A stretch of 64,000 nt of DNA from Mogibacterium sp. GTDB taxonomy: Bacteria; Bacillota; Clostridia; Peptostreptococcales; Anaerovoracaceae. The translations under genes were made by a program, and so were the position numbers. Under the pieces are notes generated by a model, which saw nothing but the letters and a program-made list of their open reading frames with translations, did not search any database and had not been told where the DNA came from. The first letter of the stretch is position 1; each line of letters opens with the position of its first letter. The stretch spans positions 1 through 64,000 of the forward strand of contig JAFWMD010000016.1 of assembly GCA_017510725.1 (NCBI GenBank), given 5' to 3'. Of this stretch, positions 56,081 through 64,000 are shown one piece after another.

Positions 56081-56551
56081 CTATTCCAGCCCAGGGAATC
56101 CGAGCTGCCTGAGAGCCTCAAACAGCACTATGTTTGCTGCATTCGACAGATTGAACGATCTGAGGCGCGTGCTGCTGCTCATCGGTATGCGCAGCGCCCA
56201 TTCTTTATTGGCTTCGATGAAGTCCCGGGGGAGCCCTGCTGTCTCGCGCCCGAAAAGTATCATGTCCTCATCCCTGAAGTCCGCTTCGGTATAAAGTTTA
56301 TCGCCTTTTGTCGTCGAAAGCCACATTCTGCGTCCGCTGTACTTATCAAGGAACTCCTCGAAGCTTTCGTGGACCTCAAGTCTGACGTAAGGCCAGTAGT
56401 CGAGGCCGGCGCGCCTGAGTCTCTTTTCGTCCAGGCTGAAGCCGAGGGGCTTCACAAGATGCAGCACGCTGTCTGTCGCGGCGGCCGATCTGGCGATATT
56501 GCCTGTATTAGGCGGTATTTCAGGTTCTACGAGTACTATGTGTATTGCCAT
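56081..56551 (-). CDS. trmL: tRNA (cytidine/uridine-34) 2'-O-methyltransferase
   Basis: A 156-residue minimal SPOUT methyltransferase. The three motifs are PEIPPNTGNIARS, LFGRETAGLP and the knot IPMSSSTRLRSFNLSNA. It methylates the wobble base of leucine tRNAs. Length and motifs match TrmL/YibK throughout. Confidence 0.93.
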   Translation of the reverse strand: MAIHIVLVEPEIPPNTGNIARSAAATDSVLHLVKPLGFSLDEKRLRRAGLDYWPYVRLEVHESFEEFLDKYSGRRMWLSTTKGDKLYTEADFRDEDMILFGRETAGLPRDFIEANKEWALRIPMSSSTRLRSFNLSNAANIVLFEALRQLGFPGLE

Positions 56552-56558
56552 TTATCCT

Positions 56559-56852
56559 TTATCTGAAGTATTTTCCGTTCTCATCCCTGTAAACGAAATC
56601 AGTTGTGCCGCCGCAGGCCCTGCATTTGAATGTCTTATAGCCAAAGCCTTCTCCGAATCCGCCGAAGCCGGACTGGAGATCGCCGGAGCCGCAGAAAGCA
56701 CATTCCCTTGCTGCCTTGCCATCCCGGTCGTCAACAGCTTTATGCTGCCCGTAGTTTGGCAGGTCACGCAGGTTCTGCAGGCCGGAGCCGCCGTATGTAA
56801 GGTCGACCCTCTTCGAATCTTCCTCTGTCATTACCCATTTGCCATCAGCCAT
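56559..56852 (-). CDS. Zinc-ribbon-like hypothetical protein
   Basis: Ninety-seven residues with two CxxC pairs (CAFC and CRAC) about 30 apart and a Gly-Phe-rich stretch between them (GFGGFGEGFGYKTF), which suggests a zinc ribbon. The first 45 residues are charged. It directly precedes trmL in the same orientation. No family could be named. Confidence 0.75.
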   Translation of the reverse strand: MADGKWVMTEEDSKRVDLTYGGSGLQNLRDLPNYGQHKAVDDRDGKAARECAFCGSGDLQSGFGGFGEGFGYKTFKCRACGGTTDFVYRDENGKYFR

Positions 56853-56866
56853 TTCAGAGTCTCCTC

Positions 56867-57229
56867 CTACACTGGGGTCCCGACTTCTATCAGGTTGCCG
56901 TCCGGATCATAAAACCTGACGACCGTCTGCCCCCATGAGTGTGTCATCAGCTTATTGACAAACTTTGTGTCCGGGTAAAGGCGCTCCAGTTTTTCGACGA
57001 AAGCCTCGATGTCGCTCTCTTCGAAGTACAGCTCACAGGAGTTGCTCTCAGGAATCACGTCCCTCTGCAGGAATTCTCTCCAGTACTTCTCCTCCTGGAG
57101 TACGAGCCCGTCCGTAAGGATCATGTTGCCGTCGAAATCGACAAGCACCTCAAATCCGAACAGATCGTGATAGAACTGCTTCGACTTTTCAATATCTTTT
57201 ACGACTATAAGGAAATTCCTGAATCTCAT
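56867..57229 (-). CDS. VOC-family glyoxalase-like protein
   Basis: About 120 residues from the ATG at 57229 (GAGGTG four to five bases upstream). The paired beta-alpha-beta-beta-beta units of the vicinal oxygen chelate fold are visible (RNFLIVVKDIEKSKQFYHDLFG and, later, WGQTVVRFYDPDGNLIEVG). Members include glyoxalase I and antibiotic-binding proteins; the substrate here is unknown. Confidence 0.85.
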   Translation of the reverse strand: MRFRNFLIVVKDIEKSKQFYHDLFGFEVLVDFDGNMILTDGLVLQEEKYWREFLQRDVIPESNSCELYFEESDIEAFVEKLERLYPDTKFVNKLMTHSWGQTVVRFYDPDGNLIEVGTPV

Positions 57230-57272
57230 GCTGCACCTCATGGTCTATAGTCATTTCGCTTCCTGATTCTAT

Positions 57273-57344
57273 CGGAGGAGCTCAGCCTCCGGAGATCAAT
57301 GGTTTCATCCTTACGGCAAAGCCGCTATGATCTATGAAACCATT
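57273..57344 (-). repeat. Intergenic repeat element, copy 2
   Basis: On the minus strand the 72 bases hold an 11-bp perfect inverted repeat (AATGGTTTCAT with ATGAAACCATT) around CGGC/GCCG and TAAGG, then the CGGAGG/CCTCCG hairpin, in the same order and length as the copy at 9021-9092. Outer-stem bases differ from copy 1 on both sides in step, keeping pairing. It lies between divergent genes. Confidence 0.8.
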
Positions 57345-57433
57345 ATAGCACGCGAATCACTCCCATAATGATATAAAACCTTGTGTCTTTCGTGATAGAA
57401 TATCGATACTATTCAGAAAGGATGGTGAAGAAT

Positions 57434-58240
57434 ATGGATTTCAGGAATGCAAAGGTCGGGTTCATCGGTTTCGGGAGCATGGCAAGCGCCATATGTGACG
57501 GTCTGCTTATGAAAAATGTTGTGGAACCTTCGGCTATATACGCATGTGCAAGAAACATGGACAAGCTGCGCGCAGCCTGTGACAAGCGCGGCATCAATGC
57601 TTGCGCAGGCGCCGAAGAAGTCGCGGCAGCCAGCGACATCGTCGTGATAGCAGTTCTGCCCCAGCAGGTCGAAGGCGTCGTAAAGGATGCTGCTGATGCG
57701 CTCAGAGGCAAGCCTTTGTTCTCCATCGCAGCCGGAATAGACTATGCGCATTATGTGAGCTATCTGGGAGAGGGTTTCAATCATATCAGCACTGTCCCTA
57801 ACACTCCGATTGCCATAGGCGAGGGCATCATAGTTGCAGAAGCCACACATTCGCTCACTCCTGAACAGCTCGCTCTGTTCGAAGGCGTGTTCGGACAGAT
57901 CGCTAAGATCGAGTATTTCAGTTCAGAACTTCTGTCGCTTGGCGGCACGGGAGCCGGATGTGCGCCTGCATTCGTCGATGTGTTTATCGAAGCGATGGCG
58001 GACGGCCTCGTAAAGAACGGCATGAGCCGTGCCCAGGCATATAAAATAGTGCCGCAGATGATCAGCGGCACTGCTAAATACATGATGGAAAGCGGAAAGC
58101 ATCCGGGTGAGCTCAAGGATGCCATATGCACCCCCGGCGGTACTACCATCGTGGGGATCAGCGCTCTCGAAGAGACCGGGTTCAGATACTCACTGATCCA
58201 CGCTATAGACAAAATAATGGAGAAAAAGCACTCAATGTGA
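57434..58240 (+). CDS. proC: Pyrroline-5-carboxylate reductase
   Basis: About 268 residues from the ATG at 57434; an ATG four codons earlier is possible. The Rossmann start is KVGFIGFGSMASAI, and the C-terminal dimer domain has GTGAGCAPAFVDVFIEAMADG and TPGGTTIVGISALEE, the standard ProC signature. It makes proline from pyrroline-5-carboxylate with NAD(P)H. It is convergent with the SDR gene at a distance of no bases. Confidence 0.95.
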   Translation: MDFRNAKVGFIGFGSMASAICDGLLMKNVVEPSAIYACARNMDKLRAACDKRGINACAGAEEVAAASDIVVIAVLPQQVEGVVKDAADALRGKPLFSIAAGIDYAHYVSYLGEGFNHISTVPNTPIAIGEGIIVAEATHSLTPEQLALFEGVFGQIAKIEYFSSELLSLGGTGAGCAPAFVDVFIEAMADGLVKNGMSRAQAYKIVPQMISGTAKYMMESGKHPGELKDAICTPGGTTIVGISALEETGFRYSLIHAIDKIMEKKHSM

Positions 58241-59059
58241 TTATTTCGGCAGATAGAGCTTGCTGAGTATGAACTCCTTGCTTCTGTCAGGCAATATGCG
58301 CAGCAGCACCATCAGAGCCTTGTAATCGAGCCCTACCGGCACCCTTGCCGGAGGGTTTTTTCTTGCAGCAAGGGCAAGGGCCACTTTTGCTACGCTGTCA
58401 GGCGACCTGCCGTTCTGCTCATCAGCGGCCATCTTTGCGACGCTCTTCTCAAGAATGCTGCCATATCCGGCACCGCCGGCATCCTGTGTCTCCCTTGCAG
58501 CAGTGAAGCCGGTCTTTGTGTCACCCGGTTCGATGATGCAGGCTTTTACGCCATACTGTTTCATCTCCATGCGGACAGCGTCAGTGAATGCTTCCAGCGC
58601 ATACTTGCTCGCGGAGTACTGGCTCTGCATCGGGATCGACACCCTGCCGGCTATTGAGCCGATGATAATCAGGAGGCCGTTTCCGCATGCTCTCATCCTC
58701 GTCAGACATGGCTGGGCAGCGTTGAGCGTGCCGAAGTAGTTGACCTCCATCTGCTTTCTGGTCAGATCCGACGGAGCAGTCTCCGCCGGTCCGGCTACTC
58801 CCATGCCTGCGCACAGTATCGCTATATCTACCTGCGGAAGTTTCTCTATGAATGCCCTAGTCGCCTCCTCATCGGTGACATCCAGCCTTCTGAGAGTCAG
58901 ACTTCCTCCCCCTGCAAAGTGTTCGGTCCTTTCTTCAGTATTTCTCGAAACACCTGTGACATCGCATCCGTTCATCGCGAACATCCTGGCGCATGCCCGG
59001 CCAATACCGGATGACGCTCCGGTCACAAATACATTCTTTCCGTACAGATTCTTTTTCAT
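58241..59059 (-). CDS. Short-chain dehydrogenase/reductase
   Basis: About 272 residues from the ATG at 59059. The cofactor motif TGASSGIGRA is near the start, NNAG-like ILCAGMG follows, and the catalytic Ser, Tyr and Lys are in IGSIAG and YSASKYALEAF. The arrangement is of the classical SDR type related to enzymes acting on retinol- or ketoacyl-like substrates. Substrate unknown. The earlier TTG start at 59086 has no better ribosome site. Confidence 0.87.
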   Translation of the reverse strand: MKKNLYGKNVFVTGASSGIGRACARMFAMNGCDVTGVSRNTEERTEHFAGGGSLTLRRLDVTDEEATRAFIEKLPQVDIAILCAGMGVAGPAETAPSDLTRKQMEVNYFGTLNAAQPCLTRMRACGNGLLIIIGSIAGRVSIPMQSQYSASKYALEAFTDAVRMEMKQYGVKACIIEPGDTKTGFTAARETQDAGGAGYGSILEKSVAKMAADEQNGRSPDSVAKVALALAARKNPPARVPVGLDYKALMVLLRILPDRSKEFILSKLYLPK

Positions 59060-59231
59060 GTCCACTCTTTTCCAGTCAGTCAGCAATTATTTAATATCTG
59101 GAGTATATCATATGATTTTTCTTCTTAACATATGCCTTTATAGTGTATTATGAAGTTAACAATTAATTATAATGAATGATGAAGATATAAATAACGATGC
59201 TATAGTCAGTCAATACGGAGGTATAGGGATA

Positions 59232-60743
59232 ATGGAACACAGCGCTGAAAAATTTGTATCGACTTTTGATAAGTCTGAAGTAAGCAAATGTATGATCTGC
59301 CTTGATCCGCCTTGTACAAAGGCCTGTCCGCAGCATGCTGATATAGGCAGTATCCTCAAGTCATTGTACTTCAGAAATTATATCGGAGCAGTCGATAAGC
59401 TGAGCTGCGACTGCACGTACTGCAATGCTCCATGCGGAAAAGCTTGTGTGCTCAACGATATAAATACCCCAGTCGACATCCGGGGAATCCTTATACAGGT
59501 GAAAAAAAATGCCGGCATCCTTCCAGTAAGAAAGATACAGCAAGTCGATCTGTCGACTGATATCTGCGGAATAAAGCTGGAGAACCCTTTCCTGCTGTCA
59601 TCATCCGTAGTCGCAAGCTCTTATGACATGTGCAAACGTGCTTTTGAGGCGGGATGGGCAGGAGCTTCGTTCAAGACCATTTGCAGCTTCCCGCAGCATG
59701 AGACTTCTCCAAGGTTCTCGGCGATCAGACACCACTCAAACGCATTCTGCGGATTCAAGAACATAGAGCAGCTTTCCGACCACAGCGTCGAAGAGAACAT
59801 GCACATATTTGAAAAACTCAGGGAGGAATTCCCTACAAAGGTGATAGTCGCCTCGATAATGGGTCAGAACGAGCAGGAATGGACCGATCTCGCAGCTAAG
59901 TGTGAAAAGGCCGGTGCATCGGTTATCGAATGCAACTTTTCCTGTCCAAACATGGAGGATGATGATCTGGGCGTTACGATAGGCCAGTCACCTGAACTGG
60001 TAGAGAAGTTCACAAGAGCTACAAAGAGAGGGACCAAGCTGCCTGTCCTTACAAAACTCACGCCGAACATCACGGACATGGTGCCGATTGCGCTCGCAGC
60101 AAAACGCGGAGGAGCTGACGGTATCGCGGCAATAAATACGATAAATTCCATTACGGGCGTCGATATCGATACTCTCGTTGCGGAACCTGCCGTACGGGGC
60201 AAATCCATCATCGGCGGTTACTCGGGCAATGCGGTAAAACCGATAGCGCTGAGATTCATATCCGACCTCTCCAGATGCGAAGAGCTGAATGGCATGCACA
60301 TAAGCGGCATGGGAGGAATTGAGACCTGGCGCGATGCGCTTGAGTTCCTGCTTCTCGGTTCCGGAAGCCTGCAGATAACAACTGCCGTAATGCAGTACGG
60401 ATACAGGATCATCGATGATCTGATCGAAGGTCTTGAAGTGTATATGAAATGCAAAGGCATAGCATCAGTGCAGGATCTCGTAGGCGGTGCAGCAGGCACG
60501 GTAGTCGATCATCACAGCATTGAAAGAGATACCATACTGTACCCGGTATTCGATTATGAACTGTGTAACGGATGCGGCAGATGCTATATCTCGTGCATGG
60601 ACGGCGGCCACCAGGCCATCAGATTTGACGAAGAAACACGCAAGCCAATGCTGATCGGCAGCAAATGCGTAGGATGCCATCTCTGCAGACTGGTCTGCGC
60701 CGGTAAAGCAATCAAAACTGCAAGAAAAGTGGTAAAGAAATAG
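59232..60743 (+). CDS. PreA-like dihydropyrimidine dehydrogenase, extended
   Basis: About 503 residues from the ATG at 59232, chosen for its GGAGGT site at nine bases. Residues 1 to 110 are a GltD/DPD-type N-terminal iron-sulfur domain with two Cys sets (CMICLDPPCTKACP and CDCTYCNAPCGKAC). A dihydroorotate-dehydrogenase-like FMN barrel follows, with the active-site Cys in CNFSCPN. The C-terminus has two [4Fe-4S] motifs (CNGCGRCYISC and CVGCHLCRLVC). Mammalian DPD also has FAD and NADPH domains; these are absent here, as is a PreT partner, so the electron donor is probably ferredoxin. Confidence 0.87.
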   Translation: MEHSAEKFVSTFDKSEVSKCMICLDPPCTKACPQHADIGSILKSLYFRNYIGAVDKLSCDCTYCNAPCGKACVLNDINTPVDIRGILIQVKKNAGILPVRKIQQVDLSTDICGIKLENPFLLSSSVVASSYDMCKRAFEAGWAGASFKTICSFPQHETSPRFSAIRHHSNAFCGFKNIEQLSDHSVEENMHIFEKLREEFPTKVIVASIMGQNEQEWTDLAAKCEKAGASVIECNFSCPNMEDDDLGVTIGQSPELVEKFTRATKRGTKLPVLTKLTPNITDMVPIALAAKRGGADGIAAINTINSITGVDIDTLVAEPAVRGKSIIGGYSGNAVKPIALRFISDLSRCEELNGMHISGMGGIETWRDALEFLLLGSGSLQITTAVMQYGYRIIDDLIEGLEVYMKCKGIASVQDLVGGAAGTVVDHHSIERDTILYPVFDYELCNGCGRCYISCMDGGHQAIRFDEETRKPMLIGSKCVGCHLCRLVCAGKAIKTARKVVKK

Positions 60744-60745
60744 AA

Positions 60746-61222
60746 TCAGACAGTCACTTTGACCCAGCAGACCGGATCGGACAGCTTTTCGAGCTCATCT
60801 ACCGTAAGTTCCACGACCGAGTCCTCCCCGCCTATGCCCGGGAACACGGTCTCACCCATATGCTTTCTTATGGAAAGATCCAGATATAGCTTTGCGGTGT
60901 CCTTAAGGCAGAACGGATTGATGGTTCCTGCAATGTGGCCGACCAGTTCTTCAGTCTGCTCTGCCGGCAGCATTGTCGGTCTGAATCCGAATACATTCCT
61001 GAACATGCCGTTGTTTACACGCGACTTGCCAGATGCTATGACCACGATCGCAGTGCCTCCCTTTCCCTTGAAGACCAGGCCTTTGCAGATGCGGTCCACG
61101 TCAACGTTGAGCGCCAGAGCGGTGCTTTCGGCAGTGATATCCGTGTTCTTGAAATCTATGATACGGTCGCGCATACCCTTGCTTTCCAGGTATGCGCGGC
61201 CTCTTTTTTCAGCTTCGTTCAT
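60746..61222 (-). CDS. YbaK/EbsC-type aminoacyl-tRNA deacylase
   Basis: A 158-residue protein of the YbaK/ProX editing family, with the catalytic-type lysine in RICKGLVFKGKGG and GTINPFCLKD. Members hydrolyse mischarged Cys-tRNA(Pro) or Ala-tRNA(Pro); which one cannot be told from this. It is convergent with the PreA-like gene with a two-base gap. Confidence 0.88.
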   Translation of the reverse strand: MNEAEKRGRAYLESKGMRDRIIDFKNTDITAESTALALNVDVDRICKGLVFKGKGGTAIVVIASGKSRVNNGMFRNVFGFRPTMLPAEQTEELVGHIAGTINPFCLKDTAKLYLDLSIRKHMGETVFPGIGGEDSVVELTVDELEKLSDPVCWVKVTV

Positions 61223-61243
61223 TTATCTTCCAAACCTTACTTT

Positions 61244-61936
61244 CTAATTAAGATGAGTAACCGTTCCGTCTCCGTCTACCGGGATCTCATCACCCAGGAA
61301 TGTAGGCTTCGCCCTGGTCATCCCCTTGAAAAAATCCTTGTCCCGCGCCAGCACTTCCCTGGCCTCCCTGTAATATCTGCCTGCGTATTTCTGCTGGTTT
61401 GAAGCCACTCCTTTTGCCTTGATGCCGAGGGCCTCGCACGCCTTCAGCGCCCTGAACAGATGATACTTCTGTGTAACAACTATCAGGCGGTCAGCCATGA
61501 ACACCGCATGCGACCTGTACACTGACTCATATGTAGAAAATCCGGCGTAGTCCAGAAATATGTCTTCCGGCGGAACACCCTGTGCCAGGGTATACTTCAG
61601 CATGCAGTCCGGCTCGCTGTACTCCACGATGCTGTTGTCACCGCTGAGCAGGAGTTTCGGCGCAACACCTGCCTTGTACAGTGCGATGGCCGTATCGAGC
61701 CTGTCCCTGAGCATGGGCGACGGCTCATCGTTTGCCCACACCGCGCATCCGAGCACCAGTATGCACTGCGGATCTATGCTTTTGCAATCCTCCACATCAG
61801 CCGCACTTATGCCGCTGCCTGTATCAACTCCGGCGATCTCGCTTTTTACGGACTGCGTCACGCATGCGCTGAGTCCAAGTACAAGCACCGCAGCAATTAT
61901 TATCAATAACATCAGTTTTCTGATCAGTCTGGTCAT
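61244..61936 (-). CDS. YdcF/SanA-family lipoprotein
   Basis: A 230-residue protein with a hydrophobic start ending in a lipobox-like LSAC (Cys at about 25). The DUF218 core follows (ILVLGCAVWANDEPSPMLRDRLDTAI, GVPPEDIFLDYAGFSTYESV and VTQKYHLFRAL), as in SanA, which supports the envelope barrier to vancomycin in enteric bacteria. The start overlaps the hflX stop by four bases. Confidence 0.88.
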   Translation of the reverse strand: MTRLIRKLMLLIIIAAVLVLGLSACVTQSVKSEIAGVDTGSGISAADVEDCKSIDPQCILVLGCAVWANDEPSPMLRDRLDTAIALYKAGVAPKLLLSGDNSIVEYSEPDCMLKYTLAQGVPPEDIFLDYAGFSTYESVYRSHAVFMADRLIVVTQKYHLFRALKACEALGIKAKGVASNQQKYAGRYYREAREVLARDKDFFKGMTRAKPTFLGDEIPVDGDGTVTHLN

Positions 61937-63189
61937 TCAAGTTCCCGTTTTGCGGCCAGGGCGCGCGGCACGTATGCCTTTATATGTATGCCCTCCTCCT
62001 CGTATTCTTCTGAGAGGAGCTGGCCTGCCTTTCTTATCTCCGCTACAACAGCTGTGTTTCTGTAAGGGATGACCGTGTCTACATAGACCCGCCTCTCCCT
62101 CAGTATCCTTGCGAGCTCGTCATAGAATGCATCGAGTCCGGCTCCGGTCTTCGCGGATATCTTCACAGATGCGTCAGCACCGAAGTCCCTGAACAGAGCT
62201 TCCTCATCTACCAGATCCGCCTTGTTCCAGGCCGTGATGACCGGTTTGTCGGTTATCCCGAGGTCTATGAGTGTATCATAGACGACTCTTCTGTGCATCT
62301 CTGCCTGCGGATCCGACGCGTCTATCACATGCACTATGATATCCGCATAACCCGCTTCCTCAAGTGTACTGCGGAATGCGTCTACGAGATTGTGCGGAAG
62401 CTTGTTTATGAACCCTACGGTATCGGTAAACAGCACCTGCTGGCCATCGGGCAGCAGAGCCGTTCTTGTAGTAGGATCGAGCGTCGCAAAGAGCTTGTCT
62501 TCAGACAGCACTTCTGAACCCGTGAGCCTGTTGAGCAGTGTCGACTTGCCCGCATTGGTGTAGCCGACTATTGCGGCTGTCGGAACAGCGTTTGCCGAGC
62601 GTTTCTTACGCGCTGTGTCGCGGGCTCTCTTCATGGCCTCGATATCGTCCGAAAGCATCTTTATGCGCTTCTGTATGACACGCCTGTCCGTCTCGAGCTT
62701 CGTCTCTCCAGGGCCTCTTGTTCCTATACCGGCGCCCAGTCTCGAAAGCGCCTCGCCCATGCCGCGAAGCCTCGCATATCTGTATTTCTGCTGGGCGATC
62801 TCCACCTGCAGCTTGCCTTCCCTTGTGCGGGCGTGTGCTGCGAAGATATCAAGTATGAGCGTTGTTCTGTCGATGACCTTCGCACCTGTCAGTTCGGACA
62901 GGTTACGCATCTGGGATGCTGTCAGCTCGTCGTCGCAGATGATGCCGTCGGCTTCATGTATTTCTATCGCATCGCGGATCTCAGCCGCCTTGCCCTTGCC
63001 GATATACGTCGACTTATCAGGATGCGCCAGGTTCTGCACTGTCTGCATAACGGTCTCTCCGCCGGCGGTATCGAGCAGATCCGCAAGCTCGTCAAGAGAG
63101 TCCCACGCAGCCTCTTCATTGCCGGAGGCCACCGCGACCAGTATGTATCTTTCAGTATGATCTGTGTTTTCAGTAAGAAGATCGTTCAA
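61933..63189 (-). CDS. hflX: GTPase HflX
   Basis: A 418-residue ribosome-binding GTPase that splits stalled ribosomes. The N-terminal HflX domain ends with SRLGAGIGTRGPGETKLETDRR; the G domain has GYTNAGKSTLLN, DTVGF and NKAD. The start is TTG at 63189; AAAGGA lies some twelve bases upstream, and no better start was found. It is coupled to the SanA-like gene. Confidence 0.94.
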   Translation of the reverse strand: MNDLLTENTDHTERYILVAVASGNEEAAWDSLDELADLLDTAGGETVMQTVQNLAHPDKSTYIGKGKAAEIRDAIEIHEADGIICDDELTASQMRNLSELTGAKVIDRTTLILDIFAAHARTREGKLQVEIAQQKYRYARLRGMGEALSRLGAGIGTRGPGETKLETDRRVIQKRIKMLSDDIEAMKRARDTARKKRSANAVPTAAIVGYTNAGKSTLLNRLTGSEVLSEDKLFATLDPTTRTALLPDGQQVLFTDTVGFINKLPHNLVDAFRSTLEEAGYADIIVHVIDASDPQAEMHRRVVYDTLIDLGITDKPVITAWNKADLVDEEALFRDFGADASVKISAKTGAGLDAFYDELARILRERRVYVDTVIPYRNTAVVAEIRKAGQLLSEEYEEEGIHIKAYVPRALAAKRELE

Positions 63190-63252
63190 TGTATGTGTTT
63201 CGTCCTTTTAAATTTACCGGGTCTGAGCGCCGGCATGTCCCTCAGGCCTCCC

Positions 63253-64000
63253 CTAACAATTGCCGGTATACACGTGCCTAAGTCTTTCGCGGGCAACTTC
63301 TGCCAGCCTGTAAACGAGTCTCACCTTAGTTGCATCCCTGTCCGTCATGTGGAATCTCGGGAAGAATCTCGAGATATGAAGAGGGATCTCCGTTCCGTTC
63401 GTAAGCCCGGCAATCCAGTCCGTCATCTCACGCATCTCATCCTCGCTGTCGTTCTCTCCCGGAACGATCAGTGTGGTCAGTTCCACATGGCAGTGCTTCG
63501 CTGCTTCTTCGATGAACGCCATAGTCATGGCCCTGTCGCCTCCGAGCACATCGCTGTAATAATGATCCTTGAAACCCTTGAGATCGATGTTCATCGCATC
63601 GATAAGCGGCGCAAGCTCATCGAGCACCTGCAGACTTGCCGTTCCATTCGTCACCAGAACGTTGAACATACCCTGCCCGTGCACGAGTTTTGCCGTATCG
63701 CGGATGTATTCGTATCCGATGAGCGGCTCGTTATATGTGAAAGCGACACCTATATTGCCCCTGTCCCTGCACGACAGCGCAATACCGGCCATTTCCTCAG
63801 GGGATATGTATTCGGCTCTGTCTGCGAACCTGTATGCCTCCTCCGACCAGGATATCTGATAGTTCTGGCAGAACGGGCATCTGAGATTGCACCCATAGCT
63901 GCCGGCTGAGAGTATCATCGAACCCGGATGAAACCTCGCGAGAGGTTTCTTTTCTATAGGGTCCAGGGCAAGCGAAGTGATCCTGCCGTAGTTTGCGGCG
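63253..64000 (-). CDS. amrS: Radical SAM enzyme, AmmeMemoRadiSam type (5' end missing)
   Basis: The frame stays open to the right edge, so the gene starts outside the window; 248 codons are seen. The segment at the edge reads NYGRITSLALDPIEKKPL and then FHPGS, followed by the radical SAM cluster motif CNLRCPFCQN (CxxxCxxC) and GVAFTYNEP. This matches the AmrS family (once called PflX-like), which travels with AMMECR1 and MEMO domain genes; those partners would lie beyond the edge. The internal ATG at 63918 is not a start. Confidence 0.88.
   Translation of the reverse strand, partial: AANYGRITSLALDPIEKKPLARFHPGSMILSAGSYGCNLRCPFCQNYQISWSEEAYRFADRAEYISPEEMAGIALSCRDRGNIGVAFTYNEPLIGYEYIRDTAKLVHGQGMFNVLVTNGTASLQVLDELAPLIDAMNIDLKGFKDHYYSDVLGGDRAMTMAFIEEAAKHCHVELTTLIVPGENDSEDEMREMTDWIAGLTNGTEIPLHISRFFPRFHMTDRDATKVRLVYRLAEVARERLRHVYTGNC

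Overview
The window looks like a chromosomal segment of an anaerobic, moderately GC-rich Firmicute of the class Clostridia. Signs are strong AGGAGG ribosome sites, pta, a type III glutamine synthetase, BrnQ, an ECF vitamin transporter, a C_GCAxxG protein, and a thioredoxin-reductase-like flavoprotein without the usual NADPH motif. No rRNA, tRNA, CRISPR array, transposase or phage gene was seen. The family cannot be fixed from sequence alone.

Left part (1-10.6 kb, nearly all on the minus strand): an accessory metal/redox locus. In transcription order it holds two HypB-type GTPases, a repeat element, a thioredoxin-reductase-like flavoprotein, an ATC-hydrolase-like protein, an MFS carrier and a TM1266-type small protein. 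A structured leader follows, then a FecCD-type permease, an ABC ATPase carrying its own C-terminal TM1266-like domain, and a NifH/NifD/NifK-like set. The start of one more gene (perhaps the binding protein) runs off the left edge. No nif assembly gene is present, so this is a nitrogenase-like reductase of unknown substrate coupled to a metal or metal-complex importer.

Middle (10.8-34 kb): an acyl-CoA synthetase, pta, a mazEF toxin-antitoxin pair with a visible promoter/operator, coaBC followed at once by a cytoplasmic thiaminase-I-like protein, an NCS2-like permease, a hybrid histidine kinase and a D,D-carboxypeptidase. Next come a PrsW-type protease and a MocR regulator fused to a class IV aminotransferase, divergent from an ECF S component. 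A rubredoxin remnant interrupted by a dispersed repeat follows. The section ends with a Ser/Thr kinase operon (TPR lipoprotein, kinase-TPR, small membrane protein with ETVPL repeats).

Right part (34-64 kb): mostly housekeeping genes: ftsH, an acyl-ACP thioesterase, tex, a BrnQ carrier, and a four-gene glutamine cluster (glnN-asnB-pyrG-glmS). These are followed by transporters, small proteins, trmL, proC, an SDR, a PreA-like iron-sulfur enzyme, ybaK, a YdcF/SanA protein, hflX and the 3' part of a radical SAM gene (AmmeMemoRadiSam type) cut by the right edge.

Several non-coding features stand out: a six-unit 65-bp tandem hairpin array at 49.06-49.43 kb; a 72-nt two-hairpin element present twice with covarying stems (9.0 and 57.3 kb); a GGAGACAGG repeat family with three copies; and two unlisted 29-30 codon membrane microprotein genes beside two paralogous LysR regulators.
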